A stretch of 64,000 nt of DNA from Isochrysis galbana (taxonomy: Eukaryota; Haptophyta; Isochrysidales; Isochrysidaceae): NCBI GenBank assembly GCA_018136815.1, contig CM030931.1, positions 5,648,148-5,712,147 on the forward strand, written 5' to 3'. The notes beneath the pieces were generated by a model, which was not told the origin of the DNA, made no database searches, and worked only from the letters and a program-made list of their open reading frames with translations. Shown here in pieces: positions 9,967 through 23,256 of this stretch (position 1 is the stretch's first letter; each line of letters begins with the position of its first letter). The position numbers and the translations under genes are program-made.

Positions 9967-12900
9967 CTACTCGGGTGAAGGCGAACGGATTGCCGCAATC
10001 AAAATCTCGGCAGCCTGATGGGGCAAATTGGGGACCACATCGAAGAGAAGGTCAATCCACTGGGCGGGCAGCCCCGTCGCATCACTATCCGCCTTGCTTT
10101 CGGGCGAACTCTGCTGAGGTGGGAATGATGTGGCCTGAGCTTGGAAGGTAGCTTGCGTGGCCTGCACGGCGGGCGCGGCGCATGTGGCAGGCAAGTCTTC
10201 CGTGGCCCAACGGGCCTCGGCACTTGTCTCCTCGAGCGGTGAATCGTCGAGCAAGAAATCGGGACGAGGTAGCGAGGGCGAGGCAGCAGGCGAGGCCACC
10301 GCTGACGCGCCCCTAGATGATGGAGCAGAGAGAGCCGCTGCGGAGGATTGGGCGCGGCGCAGTTGCGGCCGGAACGCCGGTGAGCGACTAGTGCTTGTTG
10401 TCGTGGCACTGCTATCAGGAGTGTCCGAGGCGCAGATGGAGGTTGTGGGGAAGCGTCGTCCTAGCGGCGACACGCCCGACCGTGGACATTCGAGTCGCGG
10501 TGCGCCAGCAGCAGGGTAGGATGCCTGCGCGAGGCCGGTAGCCGACTCTGAGGCCAACGAGCGCAAGAAGAGGCCGCCTTCTTGCATCAGCACTTCAATG
10601 GCTACTTCCTCCGTATCGGACTCATCCCAATCGTCCCAGTCGTCCTCGCTATCCTGGTCCGGCTCGCTAGACTCGCTACTCTCTCCAGCGGCACCGCACG
10701 CGCCTGCCGCCGGGTTGGCCTTCGACACATCAGTGGCGCTGAACGAGCGACGTATGCCAGCCTTCGGGGGCGACGGCTCAAGTAGCGGGGCTAGAGCCGT
10801 GCGCAGCGCACTCTGCAGCATCATCGGTGGCGGTCCAGATCCGACATGCGCACTATCGCCTTGCGCACCCTGTCGTTGCAGCAGTGCCGCAAGCGCGCGT
10901 AGCAGGGACCTCAATGCAGCAGGGCTGCGTGCGACGTGCAGGCGGCGGAAGAGCGCGAGGGCGCGCCTGAGAATAGCGGGCGACAACGTGGGCGAAGAAA
11001 GTAGCTTGCAAAGCGCGTCGAGGACAGCCGGCTCGAGAGCGATCACAGCGCACGGGCCCAGACCGGCGCTACGCAGTGTTGCCACCGGCCGGCGCCCGTC
11101 ACATCCGGGTACGGCCACCGGGGCGTCAGCGAGCTGGGCGTACACCGGCCTCAAGCGCAAGCCCGTGGCAGCAAAGCCATCATCGGCACGCGTGAGCAGA
11201 CACGCAGCCGCGGCGTCGATGAGCGAGGAGAGAATCGCGGACTCCTCATTCAGGGTCATCTGAGCACACACCCAGCGCAACATCCACGCGCGCTGCGCGT
11301 CGGGCAGGCCGGTCGCAACCAGTGGCAATTCCGCATGCAACGCCGCCACTACCGAGCGCTCGACGAGAGCCGCGTGAGGAGCATCGCGAGCCATGGCGAT
11401 CGACGCGAGGGGCCGAGGCGTCTTTGACGCAGCGCTCCATATGGGCGCGGGGGTCGATATCTGCGCGATGATGGGCTGCGGCCGGCACCGGGGCTTGGGT
11501 TCGGTGGTGTGGAGAGCTGTGTTGGCGGGAGGGTCGTCCTCTACCGAATCGGCCGCGGCAGCGCCGCCAGCCGTGAGTACAGGGCTAGCGGCGGGTGCTG
11601 GACTCTCTGAGGCACACCGCGCTGAGGCGAACGCGTCCGCCGCCGCTGCCTCGGTTAGCGAGGATAGGCGAACGACACCGGGCACCGCCTCAAGGTCGGG
11701 CAGGTCGGGATGGCTGCCGCAACTCCGCCGAAGCAGCACACCCGCTGGATTCTCGAGCGGATGTGCCTGAAGGGCAATATCGGTGAGCGCACGGATGAGC
11801 AAGAGCGTGTGCGCCTGCCGTTCGAGTGGCAGCAGCCGGAGTGCGTCACCGAAGCGGGCGAGAAGGATCGCGAGGAGGTGGAGCCCGAGGATGGCCACCT
11901 GCTAGCCAAGAGGCCAAGGGGGCAGGGCTGAAAGAGGTGGAGGTATGGTGGATGGGCATGGCGTGGGCGGCAATGCAGCGCGGCACGGTGGAGGGGCATG
12001 ACCATGGCATCGCAAAGGGATGCGCCGGCGACGAGGTGGGAGTGAAGCGCGCCTTGTCTGACGTCGCATACTGTACCAAGTTGGCGATGGGCCAGAGCAC
12101 CTCTGGCAGCACCGACGAGACACGCTCCAAGAGTGGCGCCCGTGCCGCGGCTGCGGCCATAGAAGACGACTCGAGCTCATCGACCGAAGGCACAAAGTCG
12201 GTCAAGATGCCTAGTGGGGACAGCTCCCCTGGGACGGGAGGCGCCAAGGCGCCTGCGCGCCCATGCGAGGCGGCGTCGGCAGCCTCGGCCTCGACGACCG
12301 CCTCACACGGCGGTTCAGACCGGAGGGCCTCCGCGCGCTGCAGCACGAGCAAGAGAGTGGAGGCGCAGACCCAGCACGGGAGCGAGTCGACCATGGGGAG
12401 AAAGTTGAGCCACATAACGCGCAGGATGTTGAGGTCCGCCGTAAGGGCGACCTCCGCCAAGGGTCGAAGCACCTGCGCAAAGGAGAGTTAGGGGGATTGG
12501 CGGGCTAGGCGGGTGGTCAGGCGTGAGAAGCGGTCGGTCGCAAGCACCTGGTCCGCCATGCGCCTCAGTTCGAAGCGCCGGTCAGCGAAGCACTGCATCA
12601 CTTGCAAGAAACCATGCTGCACGCAGAGCTCGAACGGGATCAGGTTGAGCGTGCGGACCCACTCGACCGTCTCGGCCTCAGACTCGGCCTCCGTCTCGGC
12701 ATGGGGAGGCGTCGAGTGGTAGCTGCATGTGCCCGCGATGAGCGGCGAGCGCTGCGGCTGGCGTGGAGTCGTCCGAGGGGCGGCAGCGGCGCCGGGAGGA
12801 TCGGCCGCGATCCGCGAAGACATAGCTGGCGAAGGGGCATGGCGAACTCGCCACACACCCTCCGCGCCGGCGGGGTCGCAAGGCAATGGCACCTCAGGAA

Positions 12901-15900
12901 GGTGTGAAAGCAAGTCCATGGCGCCACTAATCTCACCGCTCGAGTGGCGTTTGCGACCGCTGTGCTTTCCGTTGGCCAATGATTGAGTGGCCGCCGCCTC
13001 TGCGGTGCCAGTTTGGGCCCCGGCTCCAGATGGCCCCGACGCAGGCTCCATTGTCCCAATTGGCAGCGGCGGCTGTGCGCGGCGCAGCACCCACATCAGC
13101 GGCACGTGCGCCAGCTGTTCGCGTTCAGCGCGGCGCCGCTCTTCGAGCGCTTGCGCGCGGCTGACATCGGCCTGGGCGGCGGTCGGCACCCCGCAGCTCG
13201 AGGTAAAGGGATTGATGTTCGACATCAAGCTGCGCCCGCGCGCCAGGTTGCTGCCTCGCCCATGGGTTTGCGGAGGCGGGGAGCCCGGAGAGGCGGGCGT
13301 TGGCGGCGGTGTGCTGATAAGTGCGGCGGGCTCAAACGCGTGGATCGGCGGCGGCCTTGTCGCCTCCGCCTCACCGGGGCGCGGCGAGACGCGGCTCGAG
13401 TTGCCGCTGCGGGCGGCGGCTGCCACGGCGGTGGCGAGCGCAGCGGGCGGCAGCGGGTTTGCGGCCATTGCGAGGGCGGCGGCATACGGCGCGGATGTCG
13501 AACGTGAGAGCGATCGAAACGAGAGCGGGGTGGCGGCGCTTCCCAACGCGTCGGGCAACGGCGGAGAGCGTAGCATGAAGGCTGTGTCCTCGGCTGCACC
13601 GCGGACGGCAGTCTGCGGGTACGGGAAAAGAGGGGAGGGGAAGGTGGGTTGGGTGGTTGAGGCATTGAGAGCAAGCAAGACTTCTCCTGGCGCGGCCGCC
13701 CGGCGGCGCCTGACCCACACAGCGGTGCGTACCGCGCCGGAGCAGATGCCGGCCGTCTGCGCCTCGTGTCGTTGCAGCACGAGCTCGTAGACGAGCTCGA
13801 GCGCAAGCAGCCGGCCCTCGCGCCACTGCCATGTACGGTAGGGCACCGCGCCGTTGGCCTCGGCTGCCGCGCCAAAGCCGCGTGCGCCGCCGCTGGTCGG
13901 CGACTTCTCGTCAGGCGAGACCGCCCCCCTTCTACGGTGTGAGGGCGAGGGTGTGGCCGGCGTGGTGGGGTGGAGCAGTGAGAGCGAGCCCGTGTCGACG
14001 TGCCAGTCCGCGTGCAGGCTCTGTAGGGTGAGCCGGGTGAAAACGGGCAGGAAGTGGGCGGGAGCCGAAGAGAGAAGCGTCTGGAAAAAGAGGGAGCACT
14101 TTTGACGGACAGTTGACGCCTAGCGTTTGGGCGGAGGGGGAAATGGGTAGGAATTAGTCCGCCACAAAGTGCGGCCCTCCCACTCGGTGTGGCGGGGCCC
14201 TTGTGGTGCGCTCACTTGGTGGGCGAGGTACACATCGAGGATACGCCAGACTTCAGCCCAGTTGCGAAGTAGGAAGAGCGCCGGCAGGTTGGGCAGCATG
14301 GCGACTGCGAGACCGAGTAGCCCCTCTGCCTCGTACGCCGGTAGTAGCAGTGGCGCCGCGTCGCTGGGGGCCGGCACAGCGTCGACGTAGACGTCGAGGC
14401 CGACGCCCGACTTCGTGGGTGGCACGGGCCCGTCCATCGTGGCAGCAGCGTTGAGCGAGTTGCGCGAGCCGTGGCACGTGCCGCCATCCGAGAAGCGGAG
14501 CGTCAAGAGTGAGGGCGAGCGATCCGAGCCATCGGCAGCCGCGAAAGCAGGCAGGAGGGAGGGTGGGGGCGCCGCCTCTGCGGCCGAGCTGGCGCGGCAA
14601 CGCACGGCAGCCGCTGCCGAGTTCTCGAGCGCGATGCGCTCGAGCGACGAGGCGCGCGGCGTGCGAGCGGCCGGCCGGGGGGACATGGCCGCCGCCGCCG
14701 CCGCCTGGCCCGGTTGCTGCAGTGGCGAGGGCGGTGGGCGCGCAGCAGGCGGGCGGGCGCCAACGCCGCGCGCCTCGGGCTCTGGCGCCACGCCCTCGGC
14801 CTCACTCGATGGCAGCGCAGCCGGCGCGCCCACGGTTTCGGACGGCGCCAGCGCCGACGGCGTGCGCAATACAGAGGGTGCACTCAGGCTCACGAACGAC
14901 GTGCGCTTGAAGAAGTACGGCGAGATGGGGAGCGGCGAGATGGATGGGTCTTTCGAGGGTTGGGCGAGCGCGAGACGGCGCATCAGCTCAGCGAACGAGA
15001 GAGGCGCCGCGGCCGGGTCGCTCGATGCGGCAAGCGCGGCGAGAAAGGCTGCCTGCGCCGTCTCGCGCACCTATCGGGGGAAAAGAAGAAGGGTGGTTGG
15101 GGGATGGGGCTGCAGGTGGGGGCAATCGGGACGCGAGTAGGGGCTGCTGCGGTGGGAAAGCACAGGGGCGTGGTAAGGGCACACCGTAATCTGCGGGTGC
15201 GCGAGCAGCCGATATAGCGTCGGCCGCAGATCATCGAGTCGCGCCTCGTCGATGAGCCGGGCCGAGGCTGGCGCCGCGCGTACGAGCGCGGTGACGGCGA
15301 GCAGCACCCCCTCGTGCGCCTTCCACGCGCCGCCTGCACTATTGCTTGTTGTGCGTGCAGGCGCGCCAGTGTTGCCGGCGGCTGGTGAGGGCTCGAGGCT
15401 GCTGCTGCGCGACTCGGCCGACGGCGCCGGCGGCGTGCCACCTACGTCCGCAATCGCGCCGCGTCCAAAGCTGGGCTTCAAGCCCGTTCCGGTTGGCGAG
15501 CCGGCCTTGGATGGCACAGCCGAAGGAAGGGTCGAGGGGAGGGCAGACGGGAGTGCAGAGGGGAGGGCGTCCGGGCTCTCTGAGATGGCGACGAGGTCGA
15601 GATATAGCCCGCGCAGCTGCTCGTCAGAGAGAAGCGGCACTACGGCAGTCCCGACCGCCTTGGCAGACGCCTGCGGTAGAGCAAGAGCGGACGGTAACTC
15701 GTCGAAGGTTGCCCGCACGGCTAGCGCGGCGTGATGGATGGGCGCACGGGGTAGCACGGCACACCTTGCGGATCGCAGACCACGTGTCAGTCACGCCGCT
15801 GAGCACGAGGAGCGAGAGTGCACCCATGCACGTCTGGCAAAAGGTGCGCGCGTGTGGCGAGTTGGCGAGCCACTCGGCGAGCGCACGGAACGTCTCCTCC

Positions 15901-16307
15901 CGCACGACCGGCCGGTGGATTGCCGCAGCACACGAGCAGGCGAGAGCGAGAGAGCGCGTCTCCTCCTCGGCGCGTCCTCCCGGCACGAGCAGCAGGCGCG
16001 CGAGTGCATGTGTGCCGTCGAGACTTCCATCTTCGTCAATCTCCACCCCATTCAGCTCGCCTAGCCCTCTCGCAGCCTCTGGCTCGACCGAAGAGAGCTC
16101 TCTTGCTGAGAATCCCGACCAGCCAAAGTCGTATGAGAGCAAGGCTAGCGCCGCAGAGGGGACGCCCCACGGGGCGGGCGCGCGGCTGAAGTAGCCTGCG
16201 ATGCCCGCGCGCGCACCTTCCGGACCCGACGCCCCCGCGCGCCTCGGCGGAGGAGAGGAGGCAGAGAGCGAGGCGGCAGAGAGCGAGGGGCGCCGCCCGC
16301 CCTCCAT
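9967..16307 (-). CDS. Very large Ala/Ser/Pro-rich protein, possibly alpha-solenoid, unknown function
   Basis: Six exons can be joined in phase on the minus strand: 16307-15765, 15670-15185, 15070-14216, 14080-12548, 12472 to about 12053 (or 11994), and 11898-9967, giving about 1,920 residues. The start ATG at 16307 sits just inside a (GA)n leader. Ordered, Leu-rich helical blocks (WSAIRK joined to ASAKAVGTAVVPLLSDEQLR; DVYLAHQ joined to TLLSSAPAHFLPVF; RRMADQ joined to VLRPLAEVALTADLNILRVM; VAILGLHLLAILLARFGDAL) are separated by long Ser/Pro/Ala-rich linkers and an acidic run of Asp/Ser/Glu near residue 1,450. This pattern suggests HEAT/ARM-like repeats interrupted by disordered loops, as in large trafficking or scaffold proteins, but I cannot name the family. 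The donor of exon 5 is uncertain: AAG followed by GCGCGC is phase-correct and would be a GC-AG intron, while a GT donor near 11994 also keeps phase. Confidence 0.7.
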
Positions 16308-16337
16308 CCGCGCGCCGCGCGCCGGGCGGGGCGGGTG

Positions 16338-17424
<1,087 letters not shown>

Positions 17425-17620
17425 TCTCCTCTCTCCTCTCTCCTCTCTCCTCTCTCCTCTCTCCTCTCTCCTCTCTCCTCTCTCCTCTCTCCTCTCTCCT
17501 CTCTCCTCTCTCCTCTCTCCTCTCTCCTCTCTCCTCTCTCCTCTCTCCTCTCTCCTCTCTCCTCTCTCCTCTCTCCTCTCTCCTCTCTCCTCTCTCCTCT
17601 CTCCTCTCTCCTCTCTCCTC
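17425..17620. repeat. (CTCTCCT)n heptamer satellite, left part
   Basis: About 28 near-perfect tandem copies of the 7-mer CTCTCCT. Because 7 is not a multiple of 3, all three plus-strand frames encode the same Ser-Pro-Leu-Ser-Ser-Leu-Leu period, producing spurious ORFs. The array stops abruptly where a retroelement begins at 17621 and resumes at 18390. Confidence 0.95.
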
Positions 17621-18389
17621 AACTAAGTTTATACTTGGTTCGCCCATGGGGAGGGCACGAGCCCCCCTCTCTCTCCACTCCTCCCCTGCCGTGGGGGAGG
17701 AACCACCCATCCTCCTGGCATGCCTGATGGCTTGCCAGGAGGAGACTGCCCTGCTGACCCACTCTCCCACTGACAGGCACGCCTGGATCGCTCGTCCTGG
17801 CCCCTCGTGGCCAGCCCATCGCTCCAACCCCCCCTCCCCCCCTGTTCGACAGGCAGACAGGTGCAGACTGGGGGCCCCAGAGGCTCAGGAGCGCCAGCGA
17901 GGGAGAGGCAGGGGAGGCCAGGGCCCAGCCCCAGCCTCCTCTGCCCCCTGAGCTGGCCTCCAGGAGCCTCCAGGGGTCGCCAGCAAGCAGCTGCAGGCCT
18001 GGCGCAGGCGCGCCATCGCGCGTGCCACAGGAGAGAGGAGAGGGAGCGCGGAGAAGGGGGTGGGTGGGCGGAGCGAGAGCTCCGTCCACCGAAAAATATG
18101 TAAGTCCCGCACCTGTTTAGAGGATAAGTCGGGACTTAGGACGCCGCCAGCCCGGTAGGCATAGGAGGAGAAGGGGAGAACGGATCACCGGGGGGGGGGG
18201 CGCGGGCCACCGACCATATCTAAGCCCTTTTCCCCTATCCCCCTAGTAGTGCACGGGGGGAGTCGCCTGATGGCGGGGGGGAAAGAAAGGGCCGGCGGAG
18301 TAGGGGTGTAGAAAGTTTTGCTGCGTGAGTAGAAAGTAGAGGGGCCACGGCCGCGTGTGCGGTGAGACTATTAAGAAATTAAATTAAAT
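17621..18389 (+). mobile_element. Short non-autonomous LINE-family element inside the heptamer satellite
   Basis: The 769-bp insert begins AACTAAGTTTATACTTGG, close to the first bases of the intact LINE at 43327 (AACTAACTTTATAGTTAG), followed by an ATG ORF (MGRARAPLSLHSSP) resembling the LINE's MERAAAPHLSFGSP and ending at 17951. Its last 150 bases (CCCCCTAGTAGTGCACGGGG, then AGTCGCCTGATGGCGGGG, and an A/T-rich tail) resemble the LINE 3' end at 49575-49701. The same CTCTCCT array flanks both sides, so the target duplication cannot be told apart from the satellite. It carries no endonuclease or reverse transcriptase and would need an autonomous partner. A second copy of its 5' part, nearly identical, starts at 63741. 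Confidence 0.7.
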
Positions 18390-18861
18390 CTCTCCTCTCT
18401 CCTCTCTCCTCTCTCCTCTCTCCTCTCTCCTCTCTCCTCTCTCCTCTCTCCTCTCTCCTCTCTCCTCTCTCCTCTCTCCTCTCTCCTCTCTCCTCTCTCC
18501 TCTCTCCTCTCTCCTCTCTCCTCTCTCCTCTCTCCTCTCTCCTCTCTCCTCTCTCCTCTCTCCTCTCTCCTCTCTCCTCTCTCCTCTCTCCTCTCTCCTC
18601 TCTCCTCTCTCCTCTCTCCTCTCTCCTCTCTCCTCTCTCCTCTCTCCTCTCTCCTCTCTCCTCTCTCCTCTCTCCTCTCTCCTCTCTCCTCTCTCCTCTC
18701 TCCTCTCTCCTCTCTCCTCTCTCCTCTCTCCTCTCTCCTCTCTCCTCTCTCCTCTCTCCTCTCTCCTCTCTCCTCTCTCCTCTCTCCTCTCTCCTCTCTC
18801 CTCTCTCCTCTCTCCTCTCTCCTCTCTCCTCTCTCCTCTCTCCTCTCTCCTCTCTCCTCTC
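18390..18861. repeat. (CTCTCCT)n heptamer satellite, right part
   Basis: About 67 tandem copies of the same 7-mer as at 17425-17620 and in the same orientation. Together with the left part it would make one array of about 670 bp before the retroelement insertion. Confidence 0.95.
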
Positions 18862-19749
18862 ACACACATTCTTGAGCGTTAGTACCTCTACCCTAGATGG
18901 ACTCACCCCAGCGTTTCGTTACGGGTTTTATCTAGCCGACGTTTATGACAAAAAAAAACTGGCACCGAATGAAGGCAAGGCGCCTTCGCTAAAACTATAA
19001 CAATAGTTTTCCAAGGCACAAACAAAACTAAGTAAGCACCTGATTATACCTCCCCCCTCGCAAGCCCCCGGCTCCAGTACGAGCTCCCCACAAGCTCATT
19101 CGGGTGAAAACCCAGTTAGTCGTCTCATCGCATGTCGAGCCAGTGGTCATGCTCGATCCGTCATGTCGACCAGGGGGGAGGGGCCCGGTCGCGGGTCGAA
19201 GTTGGGCATTCACGACGCGTCTTGGGGCGTGACAACGTAATTACCGGGGGCCGCAAGCGGCAGATTTCGACGACGCAGTGCGCGGGGGCGACGGGCGCGG
19301 GCGGCGGGCGCGATTGGCGTGGCACGTACACGTTCAAGTCCATGGAAACATAGTAGTAATAGTGAAAATATATTGCTGTGCGTATAGAACCAGGATCTTT
19401 GGGCCGGGTCAGCTGCCGATGCCCATGATTTCGTGTTTCGCTGCGAGAGGCGCGCATGAAGGCCATGGGTAAAATAATACCGGAAGGGGGCCTGAAATAT
19501 ATTTCCGATTTCCGCACAGCCGTCTGAGGCCTGAAATTGGGTATTTTTCGAAAATTTTGCCGGAAGACGCCCGGTCTTCTATGCTGATCTCCCATACCAG
19601 AACCTATAGGGAGCTTATTTAGGCCTTCGGTTGCCCATTACAGATGGTGCCCTTCGCACCCCCGCTAGTGAGTGACCGGGCTAGAATATGAGCGCGCCAC
19701 TCTCTACTCTCTACCATTAAACTCCGGCCGGCGCAGGGCGCCGACTCCG
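18862..19749. other. Intergenic region upstream of the zinc-finger gene
   Basis: No supported gene. It contains an A-rich run at about 18949-18958 and otherwise mixed sequence. The promoter of the plus-strand zinc-finger gene presumably lies in the last few hundred bases, but I see no clear TATA element. Confidence 0.5.
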
Positions 19750-21535
19750 ATGGCGGAGCCCTCGGGTGTGGCCTCCTCCTCCTCCTCCTCTCGCGGCGCG
19801 GGGGCGTCGTCGTCGTCGCGGTGCTCAGTGGAGGGTTGCACGCGCGCTCGTCGCGCGGGTGGCACGCCCCATTGCAAGCTGCACGGTGGAGGCCGCCGCT
19901 GTGAAGAGAGAGGATGCGAGCGCTCGGCCGCGAGCGGCGGCTCTCCCTTCTGTGGGAGGCATGGGGGAGGGAAGCGCTGCTCGCAAGCGGGCTGCGGCAA
20001 GATGGCTCGGCCTGGACTGGGCGTACTCCTCTGCGCCGCTCACGGCGGTGGCAAGCGGTGCGTCGCGCCCGGCTGCGCCAAGTCGGCCAGGGCAGGGCCA
20101 GAGCAGCTCTGTGCGGCGCATGGAGGAGGCCAGCGATGCGGCTTTGCCGGCTGCTCCAAGTCGGCTCCCGACGCGAGCAATCCCTTCTGCGTGGCGCACG
20201 GTGGCGGACGTCGCTGTGCTCACCCCGGCTGCACGCGCTCTGCCGCCTCGGGCGGCGAGGGTCGCCGGTGCATCCGGCACGGAGGCGGCCGCAGGTGCGA
20301 GGTTTCCGGCTGCGATAAGGGCGCCATCCACGGCTCCAACCTGTGCATTTCGCACGGCGGCCGTCGGCAGACGGCGGCGGCGGCATCTTCCGGCGGCACC
20401 GCCGCCGGGGAGCGCACCGACTCACCGCCGCCCGCCGACGATGGCGGGGAAGCGCCCGGTCTCGACGCGCTCAGCGCGCCAGCAGCGGCCGTGCCGCAGC
20501 CGCCGATTGCATCGGCGGCGCTGCTCGGTCCGGAGCCGGCGGCCGAGATGTTGTACGTCGCGTCCGCGGCGGGCGGTGCTATCCCCGTCGTACTTGCATC
20601 GGTTACGGGTGAGGCGGTGATGGACGTCGACACGGGTCTCATGACGCCCACCTCGCCCGGCGCGCATGCACCCAGCCTGCCATGCTTCACCGGTGCTCAG
20701 GTGGTCAATTGTGGCCCGCCGCATGGTCTCGACGCCATTACGTTTGCAAGGCAGATGGGGCACGCTGCCGACGCTGCCGTGACTGCCATCGCCGTCGACT
20801 CGCAGATGCATGGCGCCGTCTACAGCGAGCAGGTAAGCCAAACCTCATTCCCAACTGATGCGTGCAGGAGGCCACCTCCTCTTCTCCCTTCTGGCGCCTC
20901 AGGCCCCAAAGGCTCTTGGCGCCGCGCTGCAGCTGCTTGACACGTGGGCGTTGGCCGACATGGCCTCCGACTCTGCCGCCTTTGCCGCGTGGACTCGTCG
21001 ACACAGCCCCGACGCGCTCGCGGTCGCGCTCATGCACTGCTGGCGCCACGTCGAAACGCTCGGCCAGACGCAATTCGAGATGCCGCTTTGCCAACGAGCG
21101 TTGCTGCACGGGCAGCAAAACCCTCCGGCGCGCACGGGGATCCCGACCGAGCACGCCGCCCTTGCGGCCTTGCAGTGGCTGCAGGAGGTGCTGCGCACGC
21201 CCGACAACGTGGAGCTGGGGCTGCGACGGCGCGCCGAGATTGACGCACTCTTCGAGGCGCTCGTCGCAACGCGGACCATAGCCGCCGGTGCCAACGGTAG
21301 CAAGGCGACCGCCGCCGCACGTGCTGCCTCACCCGCCCCGCTTGCCGCCGACGCCGCCCCTGTTCTGCCGCTGCCTCCAGCCGCCCCTTCGTTTGCACAA
21401 GCGGTGGCAGGCGGCAGCGTCGGCCTCGCCACGGCCGCCGCCACGCCGCCGCCGTCGCATTCTGCGAACCCGCAGATGACGGAAGCGCTCATGGCGGCGG
21501 GGGCTGCAGCCGGCGCCGCCCCGGTGGGCGCTTAG
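19750..21535 (+). CDS. WRKY19-like zinc-finger repeat protein
   Basis: Two exons, 19750-20832 and 20903-21535, give about 571 residues. After a Ser-rich leader come seven tandem repeats of about 24-27 residues (roughly 22-200), each with the pattern C-x4-C, a third Cys and C-x2-H-GGG (for example CSVEGC then CKLHGGG; CAHPGC then CIRHGGG). This is the zinc-binding repeat attached to Arabidopsis WRKY19 and widespread in oomycetes and algae; a DNA- or protein-binding regulatory role in the nucleus is likely but not shown. No WRKY domain is visible. The C-terminal exon is helical (APKALGAALQLLDTWALADM) and then Ala/Pro-rich. The acceptor at 20902, with a pyrimidine tract before it, keeps the better frame; the nearer AG at 20867 would shift into an Arg-rich shadow frame. 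Start: first in-frame ATG at 19750. Confidence 0.8.
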
Positions 21536-23256
21536 GGGCCCGCCGCACCCTCACCCGCCCGCAGCCCATCGATGCTGAGGGTGCGGGCGGTGAGCGCCGT
21601 TGGAGGAGGGCCGGGCCATTGGCGTGCGGCCCCGCACCTGCAGACGGGGGACGTTCGATCGCGTCGCACCATGGTGCTCGGTGAGGCCTTCAGTGGGCGC
21701 GCCTTGTGGGCGTGTCTTTGCCACTGAAACCTCACTAGCTGCCAAGAGGGCTCTCTGCAGCCCTGCCCCCAAGTGTCTGAGCGCTAGCTGAGTCAGAGCA
21801 GTGGCCAAAGCCGCTGGGCCGGGCCGGGGCCGCGTTGCACGCGCGCTCACCCTCCCAGCGAGCGGCAATTGGAATAGATAGGATGATGCAGCAGATGCAT
21901 CGATATGTTTCAGGGCTACGTTCACGTGCGCCATGGATGGATGAGAGATGCGCATACCGGCACCGTTGGGTGCCGTCTTACGGCTTTTGGCCACGTCAGC
22001 GTCATGGAGAGCTTTCAACTTCGCTTGGGACGAGCCGCAACCGCCTAAGCAGGTGCTATTCGCCGTTCGCGCGGGTAAGGTGTGGTCGTGCCACGTGGAC
22101 TTCACTTCTCCTGGGCGCCCGACACCCTGCTCTGCTCGACGAACAGCAAGGGGCTGTGCATAGCAAAGCGAGGGAGCAGGAGCAGGGCAGCAGACCAAGC
22201 GATGCATGCGTGCGTGACATGTCTCCATGTATCTGGTCGTAGCTGTGGCTGTGCTAGTGCTAGGTATAACGCGGTCGGCAGTCGGTGTGCACCGCTTTGA
22301 TTGAGCTACTTACACATGTGCTTTCATGCGTCACATTTACTATTTACGACCGGCGTCGAGAGGGGGAAATCTGGCCCGAGGCCATTGATTATTTTGCTGG
22401 GCACCCGATAGCAAACTTCACAGCTGCCTTTGCCTTGGCGCATCCGGCTCGCTAGCATCCGCCGGCCGCCGGCTAGCATTCGCCGGCCCGCGCGCGCGGT
22501 GGAGCCTAGGGCAAGGCGTGAGGCGCAGCAGGAACGTGTGGCACGAGAGCGCTTAGATTTCCACCGTACCTACATTATCATACAATGACCTAATGCAGGC
22601 CTTGGCTCAAGTGCTCGAACGTTGGACTCCTACTTGATAAACGACCGCATTTGATGACACCGAATCCGATTTCGTGCAACGCTATCAGCCATGGCACAAA
22701 TGTTGGCGTGCCGCACATGCGTCGGGGTCGGCGCAAATCTCACTCTCAGCGAGGCCACGCGCAGCGCATACACCCCATCGGCCAAGCTAGGCATCTATCT
22801 CAGCCAACCCCATTTGATGGTTCACTCTTGCCCACACCCCAAATTTCGTGCAGGTATGGGTTTGGCCTGCCGCCTCTAGCTAAATGGCAACACACGCGCC
22901 CAACTATACATCGCCTACAAGCTGGCAATGGCTTCGACGACAGATGATGGAAGCGCATTAGCTCAGGGATGGCCAGCAGGTGGGTGTATTTGTACTTTGA
23001 TCAGTGCAAGTGCGCGGTGCGCGACTTATGCAACACCACAAGCACATATGCAGCAAGGGCGACAACGCGCTTGTGTACCATTCAGCACATGACTCGGCTT
23101 CACTCATGCGTCTCTACCAATGCTTGCCGAAAGTCATCGCCGTCCAACCGCTGGCTGGCTGATGATTCGACATCCACCACCGCAAGTTCAAAACGGCAAG
23201 ACAACGGCTGCTGATTGAGCCACGACAGACGAGATACGTCATCAGCATCAAATGAT
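21536..23256. other. Convergent intergenic region
   Basis: This lies between the ends of the zinc-finger gene (plus) and the small secreted-protein gene (minus), so it holds two 3' regions. A 62-codon ORF at 22691-22879 has no family resemblance. CGCTAGCATCCGCCGGCC and CGGCTAGCATTCGCCGGCC recur near 22450-22490. Nothing else is recognised. Confidence 0.5.

Noticed and set aside
17425-18861. CTCTCCT array as a telomere or a CRISPR array
   Set aside because: The unit is not a known telomere repeat (TTAGGG/TTTAGGG type), there are no spacers, and genes continue on both sides; the genome is eukaryotic.
20858-20902. Nearer acceptor (AG at 20867) for exon 2 of the zinc-finger gene
   Set aside because: It shifts the frame into an Arg/Ser-rich string; the AG at 20902 with a pyrimidine tract keeps the helical frame in phase.
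22940-23020. tRNA-like string GCGCATTAGCTCAGGGA near 22955
   Set aside because: I could not form acceptor, anticodon and T arms around it; no tRNA or rRNA gene was recognised in the window.
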